Positions 1 to 4,928 of a stretch of DNA of 6,047 bases are shown here, one piece after another. Position 1 is the first letter of the stretch. The number at the start of each line of letters is the position of its first letter. Source of the stretch: Candidatus Jordarchaeum madagascarense (GTDB lineage: Archaea > Asgardarchaeota > Jordiarchaeia > Jordiarchaeales > Jordiarchaeaceae); contig DXJA01000102.1 of NCBI GenBank assembly GCA_019056875.1, forward strand, positions 1-6,047. The letters run 5' to 3'. Made by a program: the position numbers and the translations under genes. The notes beneath the pieces were generated by a model. It saw nothing but the letters and a program-made list of their open reading frames with translations, did not search any database and had not been told where the DNA came from.

Positions 1-94
1 CAGCGGACAACTTGGTAGTGTTGTAAGGCCCCATGCCAGCCTGTATTATGGGGTGTTTTATTCCGAGCATTTCGGTTAGTTTGGTTTTGATCAT
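1..94 (-). CDS. Nitronate monooxygenase-like (2-nitropropane dioxygenase family) FMN protein, N-terminal fragment
   Basis: Only the first 31 codons are inside the window; the gene runs off the left edge. The visible protein begins MIKTKLTEMLGIKHP and continues IIQAGMGPYNTTKLSA. This closely fits the N-terminus of the nitronate monooxygenase / FabK-like TIM-barrel flavoproteins (T-x-L-x-x-x-L-G-I-x-x-P-I-I-Q-x-x-M), where the first beta strand leads into the FMN site. Family members oxidise alkyl nitronates or act as FMN-dependent reductases; the substrate cannot be inferred from this fragment. The ATG is well supported by AAGGAGG six bases upstream. It lies 178 bp downstream of the crotonase gene on the same strand, with its own candidate TATA element, so it may be transcribed separately or by read-through. 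An IMP dehydrogenase-type barrel is a less likely alternative. Confidence 0.75.
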   Translation of the reverse strand, partial: MIKTKLTEMLGIKHPIIQAGMGPYNTTKLSA

Positions 95-100
95 TTTCTT

Positions 101-107
101 CCTCCTT
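101..107 (-). promoter_or_regulatory. Ribosome binding site of the nitronate monooxygenase-like gene
   Basis: On the minus strand this reads AAGGAGG, a near-perfect Shine-Dalgarno sequence six bases before the ATG at 94. It is the strongest of the window and fixes the start codon of the partial gene. Confidence 0.8.
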
Positions 108-138
108 GATTACGAGTGTTTCATAGGTTGAGGTTCAT

Positions 139-155
139 CCGTTTAAATGTTTTTC
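139..155 (-). promoter_or_regulatory. Candidate archaeal BRE/TATA promoter of the nitronate monooxygenase-like gene
   Basis: The minus strand reads GAAAAACATTTAAACGG, with a purine-rich BRE-like stretch followed by a TTTAAA core centred near 145. The core is about 51 nt before the ATG, which would give a leader of about 25 nt. The other four genes show the same spacing. AT-rich sequence makes such motifs common, so support comes mainly from the consistent distance. Confidence 0.4.
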
Positions 156-272
156 CTCATCAAATTTTGTTTGAAAAATCTTTCAGAACTGGTCAGCGGG
201 ATTGTTTAATTAAAATTGGTTTGTTTTTCCTTGTATAAAGTTGAAATATTGGTAACTTCTTGATTCGGTGAT

Positions 273-962
273 TTAGCCGCCCAATGCTGTCTTTGTAATT
301 TTTGAGAATTCTTCCATGTTTGTGGCTGCAATGCACATTTTTTTGACCGCCATTAATGTTTCTAGTTTTGATTCACAGATCTGTGCTGCATATAATTTAG
401 CCTCTTCGAGAACCTTATCCGCTGGGACCACTTTGTTGACGAGTCCAATGCGTAGGGCTTCGTTTACCTCTATTCTTCTCCCGGTAAATGATAGATCTCT
501 GGCTAGGCCATCGCCCACAACTGGTTTTAGAAGAGTGTACAATGGTGTAGCTCCAAATTTTATTTCCGGATGTTGGAAAAACGCGGTTTCAGACGCGATT
601 CTGAAGTCGCACATTAAGGCTAGGTCCAAACCTCCCGCTATTGCGGGACCATTAAGTACTGCTATTAACGGCTTTGGAAAGGTCATCACATCCACATGGT
701 ACTGCCACGATGCCTCAAAGAATGCTTGCATATTTTCTGGTGTTAGGCTCATAAATTCGGATGTGTCAAAACCAGCGGAGAAGACAGGGCCTTTTCCCGT
801 TAGTATGACTGCCTTTATTTCATAGTCCTTTGCCAACTTGGAGAGGGCGTCTGTTAATTGTTTTCGAAGCTCTACGGAGAGGGCGTTCTTTTTCTTTTCT
901 CGGTTTAGGGTCACTATTGCCATGTTTCCTTCTTTTTCAACAATGATTAATTTTTCAGACAT
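273..962 (-). CDS. Crotonase-family protein (enoyl-CoA hydratase/isomerase-like), short form
   Basis: A 229-residue cytoplasmic protein of the crotonase fold, which stabilises acyl-CoA enolate or oxyanion intermediates. The first oxyanion-hole segment is FSAGFD (61-66). The second is GPAIAGGLDLALMCD (105-119), followed by the usual FRIA strand. Asp113 occupies the position of the first catalytic Glu of rat enoyl-CoA hydratase (Glu144), while Glu133 in HPEIKFG matches the second (Glu164). The GAGGTQRL loop that normally follows is replaced by ATPLYTLLKP. The protein stops after NMEEFSKITKTALGG, so the C-terminal helices with the usual F-x-E-K-R-x-P-x-F motif are absent; typical members have about 255-265 residues. 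No such motif appears in other frames downstream, so this looks natural rather than a frameshift. The ATG has GGAGGG six bases upstream. Hydratase, isomerase, dehydratase or thioester hydrolase activity are all possible. It is divergent from amidohydrolase copy 1. Confidence 0.88.
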   Translation of the reverse strand: MSEKLIIVEKEGNMAIVTLNREKKKNALSVELRKQLTDALSKLAKDYEIKAVILTGKGPVFSAGFDTSEFMSLTPENMQAFFEASWQYHVDVMTFPKPLIAVLNGPAIAGGLDLALMCDFRIASETAFFQHPEIKFGATPLYTLLKPVVGDGLARDLSFTGRRIEVNEALRIGLVNKVVPADKVLEEAKLYAAQICESKLETLMAVKKMCIAATNMEEFSKITKTALGG

Positions 963-968
963 TCTTTT

Positions 969-974
969 CCCTCC
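969..974 (-). promoter_or_regulatory. Ribosome binding site of the crotonase gene
   Basis: The minus strand reads GGAGGG, then a six-base spacer AAAAGA and the ATG at 962. It supports this start. Confidence 0.75.
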
Positions 975-1000
975 AGATTTTTGAACCTTTTTTATTTATC

Positions 1001-1020
1001 TATAAATATTAATCTTATCC
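1001..1020 (-). promoter_or_regulatory. Candidate BRE/TATA promoter of the crotonase gene
   Basis: The minus strand reads GGATAAGATTAATATTTATA. A purine-rich BRE-like part (GGATAAGA) precedes an AT-only TATA-like core centred near 1008-1012, about 46-50 nt before the start codon. This matches the geometry of the other genes here. The exact box is uncertain because the whole gap is AT-rich. Confidence 0.4.
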
Positions 1021-1071
1021 AAAGAAAATTATAAATTCGTATTTGGAGATGTCCCTCGATCCATAAAAACT

Positions 1072-1089
1072 GTAAAAACGGTTTTTTAC
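1072..1089. repeat. Imperfect palindrome in the divergent promoter region, possible operator
   Basis: GTAAAAAC (1072-1079), one G, then GTTTTTTAC (1081-1089) form an inverted repeat with one extra T in the right arm. A related ATAAAAAC sits immediately upstream (1063-1070). It lies between the two divergent TATA elements and abuts the BRE of amidohydrolase copy 1, where a repressor could block that promoter. The arms are low in complexity, so chance is a real alternative. Confidence 0.35.
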
Positions 1090-1090
1090 C

Positions 1091-1109
1091 GATAAAAGTT
1101 ATATATATG
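1091..1109 (+). promoter_or_regulatory. Candidate BRE/TATA promoter of amidohydrolase copy 1
   Basis: The sequence GATAAAAGTTATATATATG holds a purine-rich BRE-like part followed by an alternating TATATATA core centred near 1104. That is 53 nt before the ATG, predicting a transcription start near 1129 and a leader of roughly 28 nt. The block AAAGTTAYATA recurs before amidohydrolase copy 2 at almost the same distance (62 versus 61 nt), which suggests the promoter was duplicated with the gene. Confidence 0.55.
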
Positions 1110-1145
1110 ACTCTTGTTCCTTAGCAAGGGTTAGATTTGAAGAGT

Positions 1146-1150
1146 GGTGA
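1146..1150 (+). promoter_or_regulatory. Ribosome binding site of amidohydrolase copy 1
   Basis: GGTGA, complementary to the ATCACCTCC end of archaeal 16S rRNA, lies six bases before the ATG at 1157. It supports the annotated start, as does alignment of the N-terminus (KIGAID) with the second copy. Confidence 0.6.
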
Positions 1151-1156
1151 GCGATT

Positions 1157-1999
1157 ATGGGTAATAAAATAGGAGCTATAGATTGCTGGGCTGGAGTATT
1201 ACCCCCCGAACAAACGAAAAATTGGCCTCCACAGTTTCTACACATATTCAATAGGTATAGAACACCAGAAAAAATGTACAAAGGATTCGCACCCGAAGAA
1301 ATGATTCAGGAAATGGATGAAGCCGGAGTTGAAAAAGTAATCCTATCCGCATTCGTTTACAAAGAAATGAAGGTGGATAACGATTACATAGCAAAAGTCT
1401 GCGACCAATTTCCAGACAGATGCATTGGATGCGGTACAGTCGATCCCCGTGATGGCATGAAGGCTGTTAGAGAAGTAGAGCGAATAGTAAACGATCTACA
1501 CATGAAAGCCATAAAACTCGAACCCTACGCCTATGGTGACGAAATTGTGGGTTTACCTCCTAACCATAAATACTACTACCCCGTCTATGCAAAGTGTGTC
1601 GAGTTAGACATCCCGGTCACCATTCAGATAGGCCACACAGGTCCACTCTTACCCTCCGAATGCGCTAGACCAATCTACCTTGATGAGGTTGCTCTATTCT
1701 TTCCTGAACTGAGAATAATTGGTGGACACCTTGGGCAGCCCTGGCATGAGGAGATGATGATCCTCGCATGGAAATTTCCAAATCTTTACGTAGACTCCTC
1801 TGCCCGAGCTCCAAAGTACTGGCCAGAATCATTTAAGCTGTACGCCGCAACCTGGGGTCAGGACAAAGTCCTTTGGGGCACAGATTATCCACTTCTAACG
1901 TTTAAGAGGTGTATTGACGAAATAGAACAACTCGGATTAAGCGAGCAGGCTAAGAGAAAAATACTGAGAGACAATGCAATTAAAGTCTTCAAATTATAA
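1157..1999 (+). CDS. Amidohydrolase-2 (ACMSD-like) TIM-barrel protein, copy 1
   Basis: A 280-residue protein of the amidohydrolase-2 family (PF04909/COG2159 type), whose members include metal-dependent decarboxylases and hydrolases such as ACMSD and gamma-resorcylate decarboxylase. It has family hallmarks in order: GAID at 6-9, QEMDEAGV at 51-58, GCGTVDPRDGMKAVRE at 91-106, the LPPNHKYYYPVYAKCVELDIPV block at 133-154, GHTGPLLPSE at 159-168, GGHLGQPW at 189-196, YVDSSA at 211-216, WGTDYPLL at 240-247 and a C-terminal DNAIKVF. The His of GGHLG (191) and Asp of GTDYP (243) are present. The N-terminal H-x-H is replaced by W11-A-G13, and Gln157 stands at the usual PVxxH position, with His160 three residues later. 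The canonical metal site is therefore missing, so chemistry may be metal-independent or use other ligands. It converges on synthetase 1. Function: unassigned hydrolase or decarboxylase-like protein. No signal peptide or membrane segment is seen. Confidence 0.88.
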   Translation: MGNKIGAIDCWAGVLPPEQTKNWPPQFLHIFNRYRTPEKMYKGFAPEEMIQEMDEAGVEKVILSAFVYKEMKVDNDYIAKVCDQFPDRCIGCGTVDPRDGMKAVREVERIVNDLHMKAIKLEPYAYGDEIVGLPPNHKYYYPVYAKCVELDIPVTIQIGHTGPLLPSECARPIYLDEVALFFPELRIIGGHLGQPWHEEMMILAWKFPNLYVDSSARAPKYWPESFKLYAATWGQDKVLWGTDYPLLTFKRCIDEIEQLGLSEQAKRKILRDNAIKVFKL

Positions 2000-2038
2000 A
2001 AACGAATAATCTTCATAGAAAAAACACCCTTCCTACAC

Positions 2039-2045
2039 TTTTTTT
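2039..2045 (+). terminator. Oligo-T tract, candidate terminator of amidohydrolase copy 1
   Basis: Seven consecutive T residues on the plus strand lie about 40 nt after the amidohydrolase stop codon, with no GC-rich hairpin before them. This fits archaeal intrinsic termination at T tracts. It sits in the 109-bp convergent gap. Confidence 0.45.
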
Positions 2046-2067
2046 AAATTACAAATTCATAAATAGT

Positions 2068-2092
2068 AAAGAAAAATAGGAAAAGAAAAAAA
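2068..2092 (-). terminator. Oligo-T tracts, candidate terminator of acyl-CoA synthetase 1
   Basis: Read on the minus strand, the region after the synthetase stop contains T7, T4, T5 and T3 runs interrupted by single C or CCTA. Successive T tracts without a hairpin are typical of archaeal termination. The two convergent genes thus have separate T tracts and little transcript overlap is expected. Confidence 0.5.
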
Positions 2093-2108
2093 TCATATCC
2101 GAATAGCA

Positions 2109-3770
2109 TTAACCCTTTTGGGTCTCTTCTCTTAATGCTCTTTTCAAAGGTTTGCCGATAGAACTCATTGGAAGCTCTTTTCTAAATTCTACTAGCTTTG
2201 GCACTTTGTAGGGTGCGAGTTTCTGCTTACAGTACTCAATAATTTCTTTTTCCTTAACTTTTCCCTCATACTCGAGTCTCAAGACAATGTACGCTTTTAT
2301 TAATTCGCTTCCCGGTCTTTTCGGATCCGGTACTCCCACAGCTGCAGCAAGCATGACAGAAGGAATCTCGTAAAGAATATCGTCGACCTCTCTCCCACCA
2401 ACATGGAAACCGGACACGTTAATCATATCCTTTTTGCGATCCACTATGTAGAAGTAACCGTCTTTATCCATTTTTGCGATATCTCCGGTGTAGAGCCAGC
2501 CATCTCTTATGGTATCCGCGGTTTCCTGTGGCATATTTAAATAGCCCTTGAAAACTTGTGGTCCTCGAATTATAAGTTCACCAGGCTCACCCACAGGCAT
2601 TTCTTCCACTCCCTCCACTAATTCTACGATTTTAGCCTCAGTGTCCGTCAAAGGCAAACCGATGCTTCCAATCTTACGTTTACCTCCCCAAGGATTACAC
2701 AAACCAATTGGAGAAGCCTCGGTAATACCGTAAACATCGACAAGCCTAGAGCCGGTCTTAGTCTCCCACTCCTTAATCAACTCAGGAGGAAGCGCAACAG
2801 AACCCGAAATACAGTACTTGAGCGTACTCAAATCCGCCTCTTCAAATTTCGGGTGATTCAACAAACCAGTAAAAATTGCTGGAACACCCGCAAACAGGTT
2901 GACTTTGTATTTGCCAAAATTTCTTAACATTGCTTCGTAGTCTCTAGGATTAGGTAGGCAAACGTATGCCGCCAGATTAATAAACACAAGATGGAACGCT
3001 CCATTTCCACCAGCATGAAAGGGAGGGTACATTGTCTGAAATACTGTTTTGCCTTTTTCAAAGTAGGCTTGCGTCCAGAGCTGGTGCTGGATTGTGTTTG
3101 CTACTATGTTGTAGTGGGTGAGTATTGCTCCTTTTGGAATTCCTGTCGTGCCTCCGGTGAAGTAGATTGCAGCGGGGTCTTCTCTTACGTTTATTTTGAT
3201 TTTGGGCGGTTTTGGTGGGTTGGTTTCCACTAATTCCTTGAAGTGGGTTGCTTCTGTTTTGGGAACCTGTACAGGTTGAGGATTATCTCCATACTCCGTG
3301 GTGTTGGTCATGATGATTTTTTTGATTGTGGTTTTATCGAGCACTTCTTTTACTATGGAGTAAAAAAAGTCGAAGGTGATCAGCGTTTCTATTTTGCAGC
3401 TATTTATTTGTCTTTTCAATTCTTCTCCGGTGTATAATGGGCTGATTATTGCTGGAACTCCTCCCACTTTTTGGATGCCATAGTAACTGATAAACCATTG
3501 TGGAAGATTTATGAGATGTATTCCGATGAATTCCCCCTTTTTCACTCCAAGGTTTGCCAAGGCGGCGGCGAATCTGTCACTTAACTCGTTAATATCTCTA
3601 TACTTGAATTTTCTCTCCTGATAGAGAAGCATAACAGCATCTACTGGATCTTTAGCTGCTTGACTTAAGAGTTCGAAATCCGGTATTTCCGGGTACTCGG
3701 CGTGTTCGGGTACACCCGGATCATAGTTTTTAAGCCATGGTTTATCCTTATAGGTTACCTTTTTACTCAT
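2109..3770 (-). CDS. AMP-forming acyl-CoA synthetase (fatty-acid/medium-chain acyl-CoA ligase type), copy 1
   Basis: A complete 553-residue member of the ANL adenylating superfamily, forming an acyl-AMP and then an acyl-CoA; usual family length is about 500-570. Motifs are numbered from the ATG at 3770. The phosphate-binding motif FTGGTTGIPKG is at 204-214, GSVALPPE at 323-330 and YGITEASP at 347-354. The ATP-ribose motif YTGDI follows near 427-431, the hinge DRKKDMINVSG at 444-454, and the catalytic-lysine motif SSIGKPLKR ends the C-domain (Lys540). All core residues are intact. A GTG nine bases upstream (3779) would add three residues, but it falls inside the GGGTGG ribosome binding site, so ATG is preferred. 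The chain length of the substrate cannot be read. Sense codon third positions change character near 3000 (see findings). It is convergent with amidohydrolase copy 1 and divergent from copy 2, sharing the promoter gap with the latter. Confidence 0.92.
   Translation of the reverse strand: MSKKVTYKDKPWLKNYDPGVPEHAEYPEIPDFELLSQAAKDPVDAVMLLYQERKFKYRDINELSDRFAAALANLGVKKGEFIGIHLINLPQWFISYYGIQKVGGVPAIISPLYTGEELKRQINSCKIETLITFDFFYSIVKEVLDKTTIKKIIMTNTTEYGDNPQPVQVPKTEATHFKELVETNPPKPPKIKINVREDPAAIYFTGGTTGIPKGAILTHYNIVANTIQHQLWTQAYFEKGKTVFQTMYPPFHAGGNGAFHLVFINLAAYVCLPNPRDYEAMLRNFGKYKVNLFAGVPAIFTGLLNHPKFEEADLSTLKYCISGSVALPPELIKEWETKTGSRLVDVYGITEASPIGLCNPWGGKRKIGSIGLPLTDTEAKIVELVEGVEEMPVGEPGELIIRGPQVFKGYLNMPQETADTIRDGWLYTGDIAKMDKDGYFYIVDRKKDMINVSGFHVGGREVDDILYEIPSVMLAAAVGVPDPKRPGSELIKAYIVLRLEYEGKVKEKEIIEYCKQKLAPYKVPKLVEFRKELPMSSIGKPLKRALREETQKG
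3175..3233. repeat. 59-bp perfect direct repeat, copy A (inside synthetase 1)
   Basis: This segment is identical, base for base, to 5989-6047 at the right end of the window. It encodes the Pro/Lys-rich linker before the ATP-binding motif of synthetase 1. Flanking sequence on the left side diverges at once (3174 versus 5988), while the genes overall differ by about a quarter of their residues. The match is cut off by the window end and may be longer. Confidence 0.9.
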
Positions 3771-3775
3771 TTTTA

Positions 3776-3781
3776 CCACCC
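3776..3781 (-). promoter_or_regulatory. Ribosome binding site deciding the start of acyl-CoA synthetase 1
   Basis: The minus strand reads GGGTGG, then TAAAA and ATG at 3770. The in-frame GTG at 3779 overlaps this site and has no Shine-Dalgarno sequence of its own, so ATG at 3770 is the likelier start. Confidence 0.65.
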
Positions 3782-3782
3782 T

Positions 3783-3803
3783 GCTATAAAAGTCGGCTAT
3801 AAA
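3783..3803. repeat. Direct repeat of GCTATAAA in the synthetase 1 leader
   Basis: GCTATAAA occurs at 3783-3790 and 3796-3803, a 13-bp period, between the candidate TATA box and the ribosome binding site of synthetase 1. It covers the predicted transcription start. It could be a regulator site or AT-rich coincidence. Confidence 0.3.
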
Positions 3804-3810
3804 GTGGTTT

Positions 3811-3830
3811 TTTAATATTTATACCTTTTG
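3811..3830 (-). promoter_or_regulatory. Candidate BRE/TATA promoter of acyl-CoA synthetase 1
   Basis: The minus strand reads CAAAAGGTATAAATATTAAA, an AAAAGG BRE-like purine run directly followed by TATAAATA (3816-3823). The core is about 49 nt before the ATG at 3770, predicting a transcription start near 3795 and a leader of about 25 nt. It resembles the archaeal consensus more closely than most of the other candidates. Confidence 0.6.
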
Positions 3831-3918
3831 AGGTTAATTCAAAGGAGACACTGATAAAACCAAGATTTTTTTATAAAAGCTACGATAATTTATTGAAGTA
3901 AAAAATTTTTAGAAATGT

Positions 3919-3934
3919 TTAAAGTTACATACTA
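3919..3934 (+). promoter_or_regulatory. Candidate (weak) TATA promoter of amidohydrolase copy 2
   Basis: TTAAAGTTACATACTA aligns with the copy 1 promoter block AAAGTTATATATA, with C interrupting the TATA core. Its centre is about 52 nt before the TTG start. A second AT-rich candidate, TTTTTTTATAAAAG at 3866-3879, would give a longer leader of about 84 nt. Confidence 0.4.
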
Positions 3935-3969
3935 GTTCCAAAATTTGAAACAAGTTAAAAAATAAAAGT

Positions 3970-3975
3970 AGGTGG
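3970..3975 (+). promoter_or_regulatory. Ribosome binding site supporting the TTG start of amidohydrolase copy 2
   Basis: AGGTGG is followed by the six-base spacer TTTACT and TTG at 3982. Spacing and homology to the N-terminus of copy 1 (which starts with ATG) both support the rare TTG start. Confidence 0.7.
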
Positions 3976-3981
3976 TTTACT

Positions 3982-4818
3982 TTGAGTTCAAAAATAGGAG
4001 CAATAGATGTTTGGGCGGGTGTTGGTAAAATAAAGGGTACTTGGCCGCCGGAGTTCACGCACATTTTTGATCGATATAAAGCATCGCATAAAATTTTGGA
4101 AGGGGTCGACCCCGAAATAATAATCCAAGAGATGGACGAAGCGGGAGTAGACAAGCTGATTGCCTCCTCATTTCAATACAAGGGAGTGGGAATAAACAAT
4201 GATGAAACTGCCAAAATTTGCGACAAGTTTCCAGACCGATTCATAGGCTGCGGTACAGTCGATCCCCGTGAAGGTATGAAAGCTGTTAGGGAAGTAGAGC
4301 GGATAGTAAATGACCTACATATGAAGGGTATCAAATTGGAGCCTTATCAATACGCGGACGGTATTGTGGGTCTTCCTCCGAATCATAAATATTACTATCC
4401 TATCTATGCAAAGTGCGTTGAGCTTGATATACCAGTAACCATTCAGATTGGTCACACGGGACCGCTTTTACCCTCGGAGTGTGCGCGACCCATATATTTT
4501 GATGAGGTCGCTTTGTTCTTCCCTGAGCTGAGAATAATTGGTGGGCATCTTGGGCAGCCCTGGCATGAGGAGATGATGATTCTTGCGTGGAAATATCCTA
4601 ACGTCTATGTAGATACTTCCGCTCGTGCACCTAAATTCTGGCCAAATTCGTTTAAACAGTACGTAGCCACATGGGGTCAAGATTGTGTGATGTGGGGAAC
4701 AGACTATCCTCTTCTGGATTTCAAGAGGTGTCTTGACGAAATTGAGCAAATGGGTTTGAGCCATGAAGCTAAGAAAAAACTTCTGAGAGACAACGCGGTA
4801 AAAGTATTCAAACTCTAG
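3982..4818 (+). CDS. Amidohydrolase-2 (ACMSD-like) TIM-barrel protein, copy 2
   Basis: A 278-residue paralogue of the gene at 1157-1999, about 78% identical by hand count. Identity is only about 55% over the first 85 residues but about 87% after PDR at 84-86. It begins with TTG; the next residues SSKIGAID match MGNKIGAID of copy 1. It shows the same loss of the N-terminal H-x-H (W11-A-G13) and the same Gln in PVTIQ, while His158 (GHTG), His189 (GGHLG) and Asp241 (GTDYP) are retained. Copy 1 has a two-residue insertion near residue 18 relative to this copy. Sense codons favour G/T at third positions more than in copy 1. It shares a 211-bp divergent gap with synthetase 1 and converges on synthetase 2. 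The different N-terminal region suggests a related but not identical ligand; the reaction is unassigned. Confidence 0.88.
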   Translation: MSSKIGAIDVWAGVGKIKGTWPPEFTHIFDRYKASHKILEGVDPEIIIQEMDEAGVDKLIASSFQYKGVGINNDETAKICDKFPDRFIGCGTVDPREGMKAVREVERIVNDLHMKGIKLEPYQYADGIVGLPPNHKYYYPIYAKCVELDIPVTIQIGHTGPLLPSECARPIYFDEVALFFPELRIIGGHLGQPWHEEMMILAWKYPNVYVDTSARAPKFWPNSFKQYVATWGQDCVMWGTDYPLLDFKRCLDEIEQMGLSHEAKKKLLRDNAVKVFKL

Positions 4819-4826
4819 AAACAAAG

Positions 4827-4858
4827 TTTTTTAAAATAATAATCTCCTTTTACTTTTT
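4827..4858 (+). terminator. Oligo-T tracts, candidate terminator of amidohydrolase copy 2
   Basis: T6 at 4827-4832, then T4 and T5 runs up to 4858, follow the stop codon closely on the plus strand with no obvious hairpin. Confidence 0.45.
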
Positions 4859-4886
4859 CAACTAAAACACCATCCGCCATAAACGT

Positions 4887-4905
4887 AAAATAAAAAAATA
4901 AAAAA
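4887..4905 (-). terminator. Oligo-T tracts, candidate terminator of acyl-CoA synthetase 2
   Basis: On the minus strand, T6-A-T7-A-T4 follows the synthetase 2 stop after about 23 nt. The arrangement parallels that behind synthetase 1. The shared AAAACACC remnant in both convergent gaps shows that the gap was duplicated too. Confidence 0.5.
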
Positions 4906-4928
4906 GAATTTTTTTCAAACTAAAAAAC

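Noticed and set aside
108..272. Possible continuation of the crotonase by frameshift into the downstream gap
   Set aside because: None of the frames after the stop shows the expected E-K-R-x-P-x-F type C-terminus, and stops appear quickly.
316..825. Long open frame on the plus strand opposite the crotonase gene (169 codons)
   Set aside because: It is fully antisense to a clear crotonase with intact motifs, and its translation shows no recognisable family features.
963..1156. Small RNA, tRNA or riboswitch in the gaps
   Set aside because: The gaps are short and very AT-rich, with no cloverleaf, no GC-rich stems and no recognisable riboswitch core.
2991..3437. Two adjacent plus-strand open frames opposite synthetase 1
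   Set aside because: They arise from the T/G-rich composition of this strand, give Phe/Tyr/Cys-rich translations and have no ribosome binding sites.
3771..3779. GTG start nine bases upstream for synthetase 1
   Set aside because: The GTG lies within the GGGTGG ribosome binding site of the ATG at 3770 and has no such site of its own.
4468..4824. Minus-strand open frame (118 codons) opposite amidohydrolase copy 2
   Set aside because: Antisense to a well-conserved protein; the equivalent position opposite copy 1 holds no comparable frame, so it is not conserved across the duplication.
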